NCBI RefSeq assembly: GCF_014170305.1
Contig: NZ_LZZT01000038.1
Coordinates: forward strand, 1-64,000
Direction: 5' to 3'
Length of the DNA: 64,000 bases
Origin: Achromobacter sp. UMC71
GTDB lineage: Bacteria > Pseudomonadota > Gammaproteobacteria > Burkholderiales > Burkholderiaceae_B
Both the position numbers and the translations under genes were made by a program. Below the pieces are notes generated by a model. It was not told the origin of the DNA. It saw only the letters and a list, made by a program, of their open reading frames with translations, and searched no databases. Below, piece after piece: positions 17,372 to 26,701 of this stretch (its first letter is position 1; each line of letters starts with the position of its first letter).

Positions 17372-17378
17372 TTGTGAC

Positions 17379-18404
17379 TTACTGGAACGGCGGCGAATAC
17401 AGCAGCCCGCCCTTGTTCCATTGCGCGTTCAGGCCGCGTTCCAGTTTCAGCGGGGTGGCCGCGCCCAGGTTGCGATCCCACACTTCGCCGTAGTTGCCGA
17501 CGGCCTTGATGACGTTCCTGGCCCAGCGTTCGTCCAGGCCGAAGCTCTTGCCGATGCCCGCGTCCAGGCCGAGCAGGCGGCGCACCTGCGCGTCGGTGGT
17601 CTGCGTCTGGCTGTCGACGTTCCGGGACGTGATGCCCAGTTCTTCTGCGGCCACCAGCGCGTTCACCGTCCAGCGCACGATCGCGGTCCAGTTCGGATCG
17701 TCCTGGCGCACAAAGGGGCCCAGCGGCGATTTGTTGATGCGCTCGGGCAGGATGATGAAGTCATCCGGATTGGCGGCGCGCGCGGCGCGGCTGGCGGCCA
17801 GGGTCGATGCGTCGGACAGGTAGACGTCGCAACGGCCAGCGTAGAAAGCCTGTTCCAGTTCCACCAGGTTCTCGATCACCACCGGGCGGTAGGTGAGCTT
17901 GTTCTTCTTGAAGTAGTCGACGAGGTTCTGCTCGTTGACGGTGCCGGGCTGCACGCAGACCTGCGCGCCGTCCAGCTCGGTGGCGCTTTTCACGCCCAGC
18001 TTGCGCGGCACCAGGAAGCCCTGGCCGTCGTAGAAGACGATGCCGGCGGACACGATGCCCAGCCCGGCATCGCGGCCCGACGTGATGGTGGTATTGCGGT
18101 TCAGCACGTCGATCTCGCCGCCTTGCAGGGCGGGAAAGCGCTGCTGCGAACTGAGCGGCACGAAGCGGGTTTTCTCGGGATCGCCCAGCACCGCGGCGGC
18201 CAGTGCGCGGCACAGGTCGGCGTCCAGGCCGGTCCAGCGGCCTTGCTTGTCGGCGATGGACAGGCCCGCCGAACCCTGGCTGACGCCGCACACCAATTCG
18301 CCGCGCTTCTTGATGGCGTCGACTGTGACGCCTGCCGTGGACGCGCTCGCATAAGCCAGCGCCGCCGCCACGCCGGCGGTCTTGAGGATAGAGATCAACC
18401 GCAT
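17379..18404 (-). CDS. aapJ: General L-amino-acid ABC transporter substrate-binding protein
   Basis: Periplasmic receptor of the SBP_bac_3 (AapJ/BztA) type, 341 residues. It begins with a signal peptide (MRLISILKTAGVAAALAYAS) and contains the AapJ landmarks RGELVCGVSQGSAGLSI, GLDADLCRALAAAVLGD, VLNRNTTITSGRD and a C-terminal GKSFGLDERWARNVIKAVGN-YGE. ATG 18404 is chosen because the longer frame to 18623 would run into the divergent promoter and lacks a signal-like start. It heads a two-gene operon with the fused permease. Confidence 0.9.
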   Translation of the reverse strand: MRLISILKTAGVAAALAYASASTAGVTVDAIKKRGELVCGVSQGSAGLSIADKQGRWTGLDADLCRALAAAVLGDPEKTRFVPLSSQQRFPALQGGEIDVLNRNTTITSGRDAGLGIVSAGIVFYDGQGFLVPRKLGVKSATELDGAQVCVQPGTVNEQNLVDYFKKNKLTYRPVVIENLVELEQAFYAGRCDVYLSDASTLAASRAARAANPDDFIILPERINKSPLGPFVRQDDPNWTAIVRWTVNALVAAEELGITSRNVDSQTQTTDAQVRRLLGLDAGIGKSFGLDERWARNVIKAVGNYGEVWDRNLGAATPLKLERGLNAQWNKGGLLYSPPFQ

Positions 18405-18573
18405 GCCATTCCCGTATTCGTTGTATGCAAGAAAGGCATGAATTCTATGGCTGCGCCCCTGTGCGGCGAGCGACTGTATGGTCATATGGTTATGAGAACT
18501 TAGCCTTATCCAGATTCGCGTCATATACCTAGAATCCGTCCATACCAAGTTGGATTGACGAAGAAGGTCGCGC

Positions 18574-19713
18574 ATGAGCTGGCAGGACGAATTCAGGCAG
18601 TTGTTTCCCATCACACGCGACAAGGCCTACGCCAACATCGCCTACACCAGCCCGCTGGCGCCCAAGGTGGCCGGCGCGATCGCCGGCTTTTTTGACAGCA
18701 TCACGCATGCCCGCAGCGACAAGCCGCAATGGCTGCGCGACGCCAGCGCGCTGCGTGTGCGCCTGGCCCGCCTGATCGGCGGCGACGCGCATCGGCTGGC
18801 CTTCACCAAGAACACCACTGAAGGTTTGAACACCGTGGCGCAGGGCCTGGCCTGGCAAGACGGCGACAACCTCATCGTTGACGACCAGGAGCATCCCACC
18901 AACGCCTTGCCCTGGCTGAACCTGCGCCGCCGCGGCGTGCAGGTGCGCGTGCCGCCATCGCGGTCGCATCGCTACACGGTCGATGACCTGTGGCAGCACG
19001 TCGATGCCCGCACGCGGCTCATTGCCGTGTCGTGGGTGCAGTACGGCACCGGCCTGCGCACCGACATCGCCGAGCTCGGCCGGCGTTGCGCCGAACGCGG
19101 TATCTGGCTGGTGGTCGACGGCATCCAGGGCGCGGGGCTGCTGCGCGCGCAAGTGGACGCCTGGGGCGTGGATGCGTTCGCCTGCGGCGCGCACAAAGGC
19201 CTGCTGGGCCCGCTGGGCGTGGGCTTTCTGCACGTCTCGCCGCGCCTGCTGGACGCGCTGGACCCGCTGTATATAGGCCCGTCCGAAGTGACCACGCTGG
19301 ACAAGGCCGGCCTGCAATGGCAGGTGAGTGTGGCGGATGCGGGCGATGCGCGCCGCCTGGAAACGGGCAACCTGAACTATCCGGGCATCGCCGGCCTGGC
19401 CGGCGCGCTGGACCTGATCGAATGGGCGCAGCCCGATCGCATCGAACCCTGGGTGTTGGAACTGTCCACGGCATTGAGCGACGGTTTACGCGCCCAGGGC
19501 CTGCAGGTAGTATCCCCTGCCGACGCCGCGCTGCGCAGCACCACCACGGCATTGCGCGTGGCCGATCCGGCCGCCGCGCTGGCCCACCTGACCCGCGAGG
19601 GCGTGGTGGCCAGCCTGGTGGAGCATGGTTACCTGCGCCTGTCCGTCGGCGCCTACAACAATCACGGGGACATCGAACGCATCCTGCGCGCCGCGCGCGG
19701 GTTCGCCGCCTGA
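18574..19713 (+). CDS. Class V aminotransferase-fold PLP enzyme (cysteine-desulfurase-like)
   Basis: A fold-type I PLP enzyme of the NifS/CsdA superfamily, 379 residues. Visible cofactor residues are His108 in DDQEHPTN, Asp182 and Gln185 in VVDGIQGAG and the Schiff-base Lys208 in CGAHKGLLGPLG. No conserved active-site cysteine loop of true desulfurases is evident, so it may act on another amino acid. ATG 18574 has AGAAGG upstream. It is followed 35 bases later by the sulfhydrylase gene and diverges from aapJ. Confidence 0.82.
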   Translation: MSWQDEFRQLFPITRDKAYANIAYTSPLAPKVAGAIAGFFDSITHARSDKPQWLRDASALRVRLARLIGGDAHRLAFTKNTTEGLNTVAQGLAWQDGDNLIVDDQEHPTNALPWLNLRRRGVQVRVPPSRSHRYTVDDLWQHVDARTRLIAVSWVQYGTGLRTDIAELGRRCAERGIWLVVDGIQGAGLLRAQVDAWGVDAFACGAHKGLLGPLGVGFLHVSPRLLDALDPLYIGPSEVTTLDKAGLQWQVSVADAGDARRLETGNLNYPGIAGLAGALDLIEWAQPDRIEPWVLELSTALSDGLRAQGLQVVSPADAALRSTTTALRVADPAAALAHLTREGVVASLVEHGYLRLSVGAYNNHGDIERILRAARGFAA

Positions 19714-19748
19714 TCCCCCCATCGATAACGCATCTCAAGGAGAGACAC

Positions 19749-21044
19749 ATGACTGAAGCGAAAAAGCCCGATTGGCGGCTGGAAACCATAGCCGTGCACG
19801 GCGGCTACCGTCCCGACCCGACCACGCGCGCCGTGGCCGTGCCGATCTACCAGACCGTGGCCTATGCCTTTGACGACACCCAGCACGGCGCGGACCTGTT
19901 CGACCTGAAAGTCCCGGGCAACATCTACACCCGCATCATGAACCCGACCACCGACGTGCTGGAGCAGCGCGTGGCGGCCCTGGAAGGCGGCATCGCCGCG
20001 CTGGCGCTGGCCTCGGGCCAGGCCGCGGTGACCTACGCGATCCTGACCATCGCCGAAGCCGGCGACAACATCATCTCGTCCAGCACGCTGTATGGCGGCA
20101 CCTACAACCTGTTCGCCCACACGCTGCCGCAGTACGGCATTACCACGCGCTTTGCCAACCCCAGCGACCTGGCCGCCTTCGAAGCGCAGATCGATGACCG
20201 CACCAAAGCCATCTTCGCCGAGTCCGTGGGCAACCCGCTGGGCAATATCACCGACATCGCCGCGCTGGCCGAACTGGCCCACCGCCATGGCCTGCCGCTG
20301 ATCGTCGACAACACCGTGCCCTCGCCGTACCTGCTGCGTCCCATCGAGCACGGCGCCGACATTGTGGTGCAGTCGCTGACCAAGTACCTGGGTGGCCACG
20401 GCACCAGCCTGGGCGGCGCCATCATCGACTCGGGCAAGTTCCCCTGGGCCGAGCACAAGGCCCGCTTCAAGCGCCTGAACGAACCGGACATCAGCTACCA
20501 CGGCGTGGTGTACACGGAGGCCTTCGGCCCGGCCGCGTACATCGGCCGCGCCCGCGTGGTGCCGCTGCGCAATACGGGCGCCGCGATTTCCCCGTTCAAC
20601 TCGTTCCAGATCCTGCAAGGCATCGAGACGCTGGCGCTGCGCGTGGACCGCATCGTCGAAAACGCCGTCAAGGTGGCCCGCTACCTGCGCGAGCACGCTA
20701 AGGTGGAATGGGTCAACTACGCCGGCCTGCCGGACCATCCCGACCACGCACTGGTGCAAAAGTACCTGGGCGGCAAGGCGCCGGGCCTGTTCACGTTTGG
20801 CGTGAAGGGCGGCCGCGAGGCCGGCGCGCGCTTCCAGGACGCGCTGCAACTGTTCACCCGCCTGGTCAACATCGGCGACGCCAAGTCGCTGGCGACCCAT
20901 CCGGCGTCCACCACCCACCGCCAGCTCAACCCCGAAGAGCTGCAAAAGGCCGGCGTGCGCGAAGAAACGGTGCGCCTGTCCATCGGCATCGAGCATATCG
21001 ACGACCTGCTGGCGGATCTGGACCAGGCCCTGGCGCAGGTGTAA
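19749..21044 (+). CDS. metY: O-acetylhomoserine sulfhydrylase / aminocarboxypropyltransferase
   Basis: A Cys/Met-metabolism PLP enzyme of 431 residues that makes homocysteine from O-acetylhomoserine and sulfide (or a thiol). Diagnostic segments are ETIAVHGGYRPDPTTRAVAV, YTRIMNPTTDVLEQRVAALE, the PLP lysine Lys212 in QSLTKYLGGHGTSLGG and the C-terminal SLATHPASTTH. The length and the long GNPLGNITDI insertion favour the OAH sulfhydrylase branch over cystathionine synthase. AAGGAG lies eight bases before ATG 19749. The same-strand hydrolase follows six bases after the stop. Confidence 0.88.
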   Translation: MTEAKKPDWRLETIAVHGGYRPDPTTRAVAVPIYQTVAYAFDDTQHGADLFDLKVPGNIYTRIMNPTTDVLEQRVAALEGGIAALALASGQAAVTYAILTIAEAGDNIISSSTLYGGTYNLFAHTLPQYGITTRFANPSDLAAFEAQIDDRTKAIFAESVGNPLGNITDIAALAELAHRHGLPLIVDNTVPSPYLLRPIEHGADIVVQSLTKYLGGHGTSLGGAIIDSGKFPWAEHKARFKRLNEPDISYHGVVYTEAFGPAAYIGRARVVPLRNTGAAISPFNSFQILQGIETLALRVDRIVENAVKVARYLREHAKVEWVNYAGLPDHPDHALVQKYLGGKAPGLFTFGVKGGREAGARFQDALQLFTRLVNIGDAKSLATHPASTTHRQLNPEELQKAGVREETVRLSIGIEHIDDLLADLDQALAQV

Positions 21045-21049
21045 TCGGC

Positions 21050-21868
21050 ATGACGATGCTTCACCGCAGAACCTTGTTGAAGCTGGCCGCGGGCTTGCCC
21101 GCGCTGGCGGCCGCGCCCGCCATCGCGGCGGCGCCGTCCGCCGCCCGCGCCAAGACCTACGTGCTAGCGCACGGCTCCTGGCACGGCGGCTGGTGCTGGC
21201 GTCCCGTGGCCGACCGGCTGCAGGCGGCCGGCCACCGCGTCCATGCACCCAGCTTCACCGGCATGGGCGACCGGGCGCACCTGCTCAATCCGGCCATCAC
21301 CATCGACACCTTCGTCGAAGACCTGGTGCAGGTGATCCAGTCCGAAGAACTGAACGACGTGATCCTGGTCGGCCACAGCTTCGGCGGCATTCCGATCTCG
21401 GGCGTGGCCGATCGCATTCCCGAGCGCTTGGCGCACCTGGTGTATTTCGATTCCATCGTGCTGCAAAGCGGCCAGAATGCGTTTTCGGTGTATCCCAAGG
21501 CGGATGCCGATGCCCGCATCGCGGCGGCATCCAAGGCCACCAACGGCCTGGCCGTGCCGATCCCCGATCCGCTGCCCGCAGCCTGGGGATTCAAACCCGG
21601 CAGCGCCGACGAGGCCTGGGTCAAGCGGCGCCTGACGGCGCATCCGCTGGCCAGCTACACCACGCCGCTGACACTCAAGCATCCCATCGGCAACGGCCGT
21701 CCGCGCACCTACATCCACTGCACGCAGCCCGAACTGCCGGTGCTGGAAGAATCGCGCAAGCTGGTGAAGTCGCAGCAGGGCTGGAACTGGATCGACATCG
21801 CCGCCCCGCACGAAGCCCACATCACCCATCCCGCGCTGCTGGCGGATCTGCTGCTGGGCTTGTCGTGA
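21050..21868 (+). CDS. Tat-exported alpha/beta hydrolase (esterase-like)
   Basis: A 272-residue hydrolase with an N-terminal twin-arginine signal (HRRTLLKLAAGLPALAAAPA), so a periplasmic enzyme. The oxyanion segment LAHGSWHGGWCW, nucleophile Ser110 in GHSFGG and the C-terminal His near 257 in HEAHITHP resemble the plant-esterase/hydroxynitrile-lyase branch of the superfamily. The gene follows metY by five bases and may share its transcript. The substrate is unknown; an ester or thioester feeding the sulfhydrylase is only a guess. Confidence 0.83.
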   Translation: MTMLHRRTLLKLAAGLPALAAAPAIAAAPSAARAKTYVLAHGSWHGGWCWRPVADRLQAAGHRVHAPSFTGMGDRAHLLNPAITIDTFVEDLVQVIQSEELNDVILVGHSFGGIPISGVADRIPERLAHLVYFDSIVLQSGQNAFSVYPKADADARIAAASKATNGLAVPIPDPLPAAWGFKPGSADEAWVKRRLTAHPLASYTTPLTLKHPIGNGRPRTYIHCTQPELPVLEESRKLVKSQQGWNWIDIAAPHEAHITHPALLADLLLGLS

Positions 21869-21896
21869 CCGGGCGGGCGCTCGCTCGATAGCGGGT

Positions 21897-22838
21897 TCAG
21901 GCAAGGGCGCCCGGCAACGGGCGCCCTTTGCGCCAGGACGACGGCGCCATGCCTTCGGTGCGCTGGAACACTCGGCTGAACGCGGCCTGCGAGCGGTAGC
22001 CCACCTGTTCGGCCGTATCCTGGATGCCCACGCCCTGCGACAGCAGGCGCCGCGCCACCCGCATGCGCAGCAATTGCAGCAATTGCGCGGGTGTGGTGCC
22101 GCTGTGCAGCGTGAAGCGGCGGTGGAAGGTCGCCTTGGACATGTGCACGTGGCGCGCCATGTCGTCCATGCTCCAGGGGGCCGCCGGCCGCGCCAGGATC
22201 GCCTGCAACAAACCCGCCATGGCGGGGTCTCGCGCCAGCACGAACAGGCCGTAGGCGTGGCGGTCGTGGATGGCCAGATGGCGCAGCATGAAGAAGATCA
22301 GCATGTCCGTCAGGCGCTCCAGCACCACGGGCGACGCGCCGCCGTCGCGCGCGGTCTCGCCCAGGATCAGGTCGAACACGCCGCGCGCGCTGGCGTAGCG
22401 GGCATCCTGGGCGCGCAGCAGCAGCACGTCGGGCAGGGTGTCGGCCAGCAGATCGGCCAGACCCGGGCGAAACTGGAAAAAGCCGCAGGCCAGTCCCGTG
22501 CCGTCGGGCTGCGGGGGCGACAGCGGCTGCATCGCCGTGCAGGCCGGCGCGCCCGGTTCGGGCGGGTCCAGCGGCGTCAGCGCATGCGGCAGGTCGCGCA
22601 GGAAGAACACGCCGTCGCCGGCCGACAGCGTCAGCGCTTCGTGCGCGCCGCCCAGGTCGACCCGGCAGCGCCCGTGCAGGATCAGGTGAAAGCTGGCGCG
22701 CGCCCGGCCGCTGGTGCTGGCGGACCAATTGCCGCAATACTGGCCCAGGTGATACAAGCTGGATTGGACTTCCAGGCTGGACAGCAGCAGGGCGTCGACG
22801 GCGGCTTGATCGGTGTTCGGGGCGGAAAGAGGCTGCAT
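21897..22838 (-). CDS. AraC-family transcriptional regulator with cupin domain
   Basis: A 313-residue regulator. Residues about 1-190 form the AraC-binding cupin (RASFHLILHGRCRVDLGG, LSAGDGVFFLRDLPHAL), and the C-terminal 100 residues are the double HTH (MSKATFHRRFTLHSGTTPAQ and VGYRSQAAFSRVFQRTEGMA). ATG 22838 is preferred; the frame extends to 23006 but the added residues do not look like the family. It is divergent from the AhpD/flavoprotein/ABC operon starting at 23049, its probable target, with a 210-base gap. Confidence 0.87.
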   Translation of the reverse strand: MQPLSAPNTDQAAVDALLLSSLEVQSSLYHLGQYCGNWSASTSGRARASFHLILHGRCRVDLGGAHEALTLSAGDGVFFLRDLPHALTPLDPPEPGAPACTAMQPLSPPQPDGTGLACGFFQFRPGLADLLADTLPDVLLLRAQDARYASARGVFDLILGETARDGGASPVVLERLTDMLIFFMLRHLAIHDRHAYGLFVLARDPAMAGLLQAILARPAAPWSMDDMARHVHMSKATFHRRFTLHSGTTPAQLLQLLRMRVARRLLSQGVGIQDTAEQVGYRSQAAFSRVFQRTEGMAPSSWRKGRPLPGALA

Positions 22839-23048
22839 GGTGGCGTCAGGACAGGGCGTTGGCCGCGCGGTCTGATACGGCGCGACGACCGGAGCAGTTT
22901 GGCGGGATGATGCGGCAGGCGCCTGGTTATATAGGCATAGCTGAAAGTCGATAAGATCGAGCATCAGCTTGCGATCCCCGTGCATTGTCGCGCGGGCCAG
23001 GGCCACCGCACAATCGTGTTTTCATTGAACGCCCTGCAGGAGACTCTC

Positions 23049-23606
23049 ATGGCCCGTCTGCCCATCCACACCGCGCAAAGCGCGCCCGAACCCACCCGCG
23101 CGGCGCTTGCCGCCGCGGAGCAGGGCGCCGGTTATCTGTCGAACCTGCTGGGCGTGCTGGCCAGTGCGCCGGCGGCGCTCGAAGCCTACCAGACGCTGTC
23201 GCAGATCAACGCCCGCGCCGGGCTGACGTTGCAAGAGCGTGAAGTGGTGCAACTGGTCGCCGGCGCCCGCCACGGTTGCACCTTCTGCGTGGCGGGGCAC
23301 ACCGCGCTGGCGCGCAACAAGGCCAAGCTGCCGCCCGCAGTCGTCGATGCGCTGCGCGCCCAGGGCGTGCTGCCCGATGCCCGGCTGCAGGCGCTGGCGG
23401 CCTTTACCGAAGCCGTCATCCAGACGCGCGGTCGCGTCAGCGACGAGGCGCTGCAAGCCTTGCGCGGGGCCGGCTACACCGACGGCAACGCGCTGGAAGT
23501 GATCCTGGGCGTGGGGCTGGCCACGATCTGCAACTTCGCCAACAACCTGGCGCAGACGCCGCTGAACGAACAACTGAGCGCCTACGCCTGGAGCGGCGCC
23601 CAATGA
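23049..23606 (+). CDS. Carboxymuconolactone-decarboxylase / AhpD-like protein
   Basis: A 185-residue all-helical protein of the AhpD superfamily. The redox signature CTFCVAGHT puts cysteines 77 and 80 and His84 in the order of the AhpD CxxC-x3-H active site, so a thiol-dependent peroxidase or reductase role is plausible. CAGGAG precedes ATG 23049. Its stop overlaps the next start (ATGA), tying it to the flavoprotein and ABC genes. In such operons it may deal with peroxide or thiol by-products of the oxygenase; that is inference. Confidence 0.85.
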   Translation: MARLPIHTAQSAPEPTRAALAAAEQGAGYLSNLLGVLASAPAALEAYQTLSQINARAGLTLQEREVVQLVAGARHGCTFCVAGHTALARNKAKLPPAVVDALRAQGVLPDARLQALAAFTEAVIQTRGRVSDEALQALRGAGYTDGNALEVILGVGLATICNFANNLAQTPLNEQLSAYAWSGAQ

Positions 23607-24712
23607 CGGCGCGGCAATCCGATCTGCTGACGCCCGACCTGACCGCCTGGCTGGACCAGCACGCCGGCGCGCTGGACGATGGCAGCCAGGACCCGGCCAG
23701 CGTGCTGCCGCGCCTGGCCGCGGCGGGCGTGTTCCGCCAGGGCGTGCCGCAGGCGCTGGGCGGTCTGCCGGGCACCGATATCGGCGACGCCATCGAAGCC
23801 GTCTCCCAAGTGGCCGAGCACTCCGTGGCCGGCGCCTTCGTCGCCTGGGGCCAGCGGGTCTTCATCGAATACCTGCTGCGCAGCCCCAACGCCGCGCTGG
23901 CGCAGGCCTGGCTGGCGCCGCTGCTGGCGGGCGAACAGGCCGGCGCCACCGCGCTGTCCAACGCCATGAAGTTCCTCAGCGGCATCGAATCGCTGCAGAT
24001 CAGCGCGCGCCAGGACGGCGCGCAATGGGTGCTGGATGGCCGCATGCCGTGGGTCACCAACCTGCGCAAGCAAGGCTTCCTGGTGGCCGCGGCGGTCTCG
24101 GCGCCGGATGGCACGCCGGCCGTGGTTGCCTTGCCGCATGATATCGACGGCCTGGCGCGCAGCGCCGACCTGGACCTGCTGGCGTTGCAATCGAGCAATA
24201 CCGCGGCGCTGGACGTGCGCGGCGTGCGCATCGGCCCCGAGTGGCTGATCCATCCCGATGCGCGCCAGTACCTGCCGCAGGCGCGGCCGGCCTTCGCCGG
24301 CCTGCAATGCGGCCTGTCCATCGGCCTGGCGCGGCGCGCGTTGCGGGCGGCCATCGAAGTGGGGCAGGGCCAGGCCTCGCGCGGTATCCTGGGCCAGCCC
24401 TTGCAAGCGCTGGCGGGGCAGTTGGATGACCTGACCGCGCGGCTGATCGCCGGCGTGCGCAGCGAGCGCTTCGTGGCCGAGCCCTGGGCTTTGTTCGAAC
24501 TGCGCATCGGGCTGGCCGAGATCGCCAGCCAGGCGGTGCAGCTGGAGCTGCAGGCCAGCGGCGGCGCGGCCTACCTGAAGCCCGCGGGCAATGGCTTCGC
24601 GCGGCGCTGGCGCGAGGCCGCCTTCCTGCCCATCGTCACGCCCAGCCTGGTGCAGCTGAAAACCGAACTGGCCAAGCGCCAGGCCCGGCTGGCGGCCGAG
24701 GGCGCCGCATGA
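23603..24712 (+). CDS. Acyl-CoA-dehydrogenase-like flavoprotein
   Basis: A 369-residue member of the acyl-CoA dehydrogenase fold. The N-terminal helical region (FRQGVPQALGGLPGTDIGDA), the central beta-barrel (MPWVTNLRKQGFLVAAAVSA) and C-terminal helices (GLSIGLARRALRAAIEVGQG) are recognisable. It is encoded with a sulfonate/nitrate-type importer rather than with CoA genes. Known relatives in such settings (SfnB, DszC type) are two-component flavin monooxygenases acting on organosulfur compounds, so desulfurisation is a reasonable guess. Both ends overlap neighbours by four bases (ATGA). Confidence 0.78.
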   Translation: MTARQSDLLTPDLTAWLDQHAGALDDGSQDPASVLPRLAAAGVFRQGVPQALGGLPGTDIGDAIEAVSQVAEHSVAGAFVAWGQRVFIEYLLRSPNAALAQAWLAPLLAGEQAGATALSNAMKFLSGIESLQISARQDGAQWVLDGRMPWVTNLRKQGFLVAAAVSAPDGTPAVVALPHDIDGLARSADLDLLALQSSNTAALDVRGVRIGPEWLIHPDARQYLPQARPAFAGLQCGLSIGLARRALRAAIEVGQGQASRGILGQPLQALAGQLDDLTARLIAGVRSERFVAEPWALFELRIGLAEIASQAVQLELQASGGAAYLKPAGNGFARRWREAAFLPIVTPSLVQLKTELAKRQARLAAEGAA

Positions 24713-25521
24713 GCGCGCCGCCGCGCCCCGTATTGCAGGCCAGCGGCTTGGCGCTGCGCTACCCCGGCGCGCCGGCCGACGTGTTCCAGGGCGTGGATCT
24801 GGCGCTGGACCGCGGCGAAGTGGTGGCGGTGCTGGGCGCCAGCGGGGCGGGCAAGTCCAGCCTGCTGCGCGTGCTGGCGGGGTTGCAGCCGGCGAGTGCC
24901 GGATCGCTGCTGATGGAAGGCGCGCCGCTGACCGGCGTGCACCCGCGCGTGGCGGTGGCGTTCCAGGACCCCAGCCTGCTGCCGTGGCTGTCGCTGGAAC
25001 GCAATGTGGCGTTCGGGCTGGATTTCAAGCATCAGCCGGCGCTGACCGCCGCGCAACGCCGCTTGCGCGTGGATCAGGCCATCGACGAGGTCGGGCTGTC
25101 GCACGCACGGCAATTGCGTCCGGAGCAGCTGTCCGGCGGCATGGCCCAACGCACCGCGTTGGCGCGCTGCCTGGCGCGCCAGCCGTCGGTGCTGCTGCTG
25201 GACGAACCCTTCGGCGCGCTGGACGAAGTCACCCGGGGCGAGATGCAGGCCCTGCTGCGCAAGGTGGTGGCCGACTTCCATACCGCCGCGGTGCTGATCA
25301 CCCACGATATCGACGAAGCGCTGCTGCTGGCCGACCGCATCGTGCTGCTGGGCGGCGCGCCGGGACGCATCCTGGGCGTGTGGCCGGTGGACCTGCCACA
25401 GCCGCGCGCCGACCTGTTGCCGGAAATGGGCGCGCGGCGCCTGGAAATCCTGACCCGTCTGCGCAGCGCGCTACGGGCTGTTCGCGGTCAAACCTCTCTG
25501 GAGCCTATCGATGTGCCTTGA
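24709..25521 (+). CDS. ABC importer ATP-binding protein (SsuB/TauB type)
   Basis: A 270-residue ATPase of the nitrate/sulfonate/taurine importer class. Walker A GASGAGKSS is near residue 43, the Q-loop is AFQDPSLLPWL, the signature LSGGMAQR, and Walker B VLLLDEPFGALDE with the switch His in LITHD. It begins at an ATGA overlap with the flavoprotein and overlaps the receptor gene by 11 bases. The substrate is not decided by the ATPase. Confidence 0.9.
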   Translation: MSAPPRPVLQASGLALRYPGAPADVFQGVDLALDRGEVVAVLGASGAGKSSLLRVLAGLQPASAGSLLMEGAPLTGVHPRVAVAFQDPSLLPWLSLERNVAFGLDFKHQPALTAAQRRLRVDQAIDEVGLSHARQLRPEQLSGGMAQRTALARCLARQPSVLLLDEPFGALDEVTRGEMQALLRKVVADFHTAAVLITHDIDEALLLADRIVLLGGAPGRILGVWPVDLPQPRADLLPEMGARRLEILTRLRSALRAVRGQTSLEPIDVP

Positions 25522-26701
25522 ACACATGTCGCGTCGCGACTGGTTGAAACTCTCGGCCCTGCTGACCGTTGGCGGCGCGGCCCCCTTGCTGTCCGCCTTC
25601 GATGCGCGGGCGCAAAGCGAGCCCGATGCCCCCGTGCGCATCGGCTACCTGCCCATCACCGACGCCGCGCCACTGCTGGTGGCGCACAACAACGGCCTGT
25701 TCGACAAAGCCGGCGTCAAGGCCGAAAAGCCCACGCTGCTGCGCAGCTGGGCGCAGGTAATCGAAGCCTTCATTTCCGGCCAGGTGAACGTAGTGCACCT
25801 GCTGTCGCCCATGACGGTGTGGGCGCGCTTCGGCAGTCAGGTGCCGGCCAAGGTGGTGGCCTGGAACCACGTGGGCGGCTCCGGCCTGACCGTGGCCCCG
25901 GCCATCAACAGCGTCAAGGAACTGGGCGGCAAGACCGTCGCGATTCCGTTCTGGTATTCCATCCACAACGTCATGCTGCAGTACCTGCTGCGCGAGAACG
26001 GCCTGACGCCCGTGTCGCGCAAGGACGCGGGCGTGGCGACCAACGAGGTCAACCTGGTCGTCATGGCGCCGGCCGACATGCCGCCGGCCCTGGCGCAGAA
26101 CCGCATTGCCGGCTATATCGTGGCCGAGCCCTTCAACGCCGTGGCCGAGACGCTGGGCGTGGGCAAGGTGCTGCGCTTTACCGGCGACATCTGGCGCAAC
26201 CATGCGTGCTGCGTCGTCTTCATGCACGAGCGCGACCTGCAACAGCGCCCCGAGTGGTCGCAAAAGGTGGTGGACGCCATCGTCCAGGCCCAGCTGTGGA
26301 TTCGCGGCAACCGCGAAGAAACCGCCAAGCTGCTGTCCAAGGAAGGTATCAACCGCTACACGCCCCATGCCTTGCCCGCCCTGAGCAAGGTGCTGGCGCC
26401 GCCGCCGTCCGACCGCGAGCAATACCTGGCCAGCGGCGCGATTCGCCACGCCGCCTGGGACGAGCGCCGCATCGACTTCCAGCCGTATCCGTTCCCCAGC
26501 TACACCGAGGAACTGGTGCGCCGGTTGCGCGACACGCTGATCGAGGCGGACCGGGGCTTTCTGGCCAGCCTGGATCCGGCGCGCGCCGCGGCCGAGCTGG
26601 TCGACGACCGTTTCGTCAAACGCGCCATCGAGGCGACGGGCGGCTTGCAGCGCTTCGGCTTTCCGGGTGCCTACCAGCGGACCGAGACGGTGCAGGCGTG
26701 A
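25511..26701 (+). CDS. ABC importer substrate-binding protein (NMT1/SsuA/NrtA-like), Tat signal
   Basis: A 396-residue periplasmic receptor. The N-terminus MSRRDWLKLSALLTVGGAA (from the second Met at 25526) is a twin-arginine signal. The mature part starts VRIGYLPITDAAPLLVAHNN, as in nitrate, sulfonate and pyrimidine-precursor receptors, and continues with VIEAFISGQVNVVHLLSPMT and FWYSIHNVMLQYLLRENG. The last resembles the CmpA/NrtA branch. Ligand not identified. GTG of the permease overlaps its stop, so production is coupled. Confidence 0.87.
   Translation: MCLEHMSRRDWLKLSALLTVGGAAPLLSAFDARAQSEPDAPVRIGYLPITDAAPLLVAHNNGLFDKAGVKAEKPTLLRSWAQVIEAFISGQVNVVHLLSPMTVWARFGSQVPAKVVAWNHVGGSGLTVAPAINSVKELGGKTVAIPFWYSIHNVMLQYLLRENGLTPVSRKDAGVATNEVNLVVMAPADMPPALAQNRIAGYIVAEPFNAVAETLGVGKVLRFTGDIWRNHACCVVFMHERDLQQRPEWSQKVVDAIVQAQLWIRGNREETAKLLSKEGINRYTPHALPALSKVLAPPPSDREQYLASGAIRHAAWDERRIDFQPYPFPSYTEELVRRLRDTLIEADRGFLASLDPARAAAELVDDRFVKRAIEATGGLQRFGFPGAYQRTETVQA

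Noticed and set aside
15227-17377. 716-codon plus-strand frame opposite the fused permease
   Set aside because: Translation is dominated by Arg, Gln and Gly and is the complement of the membrane protein; no start context or domain.
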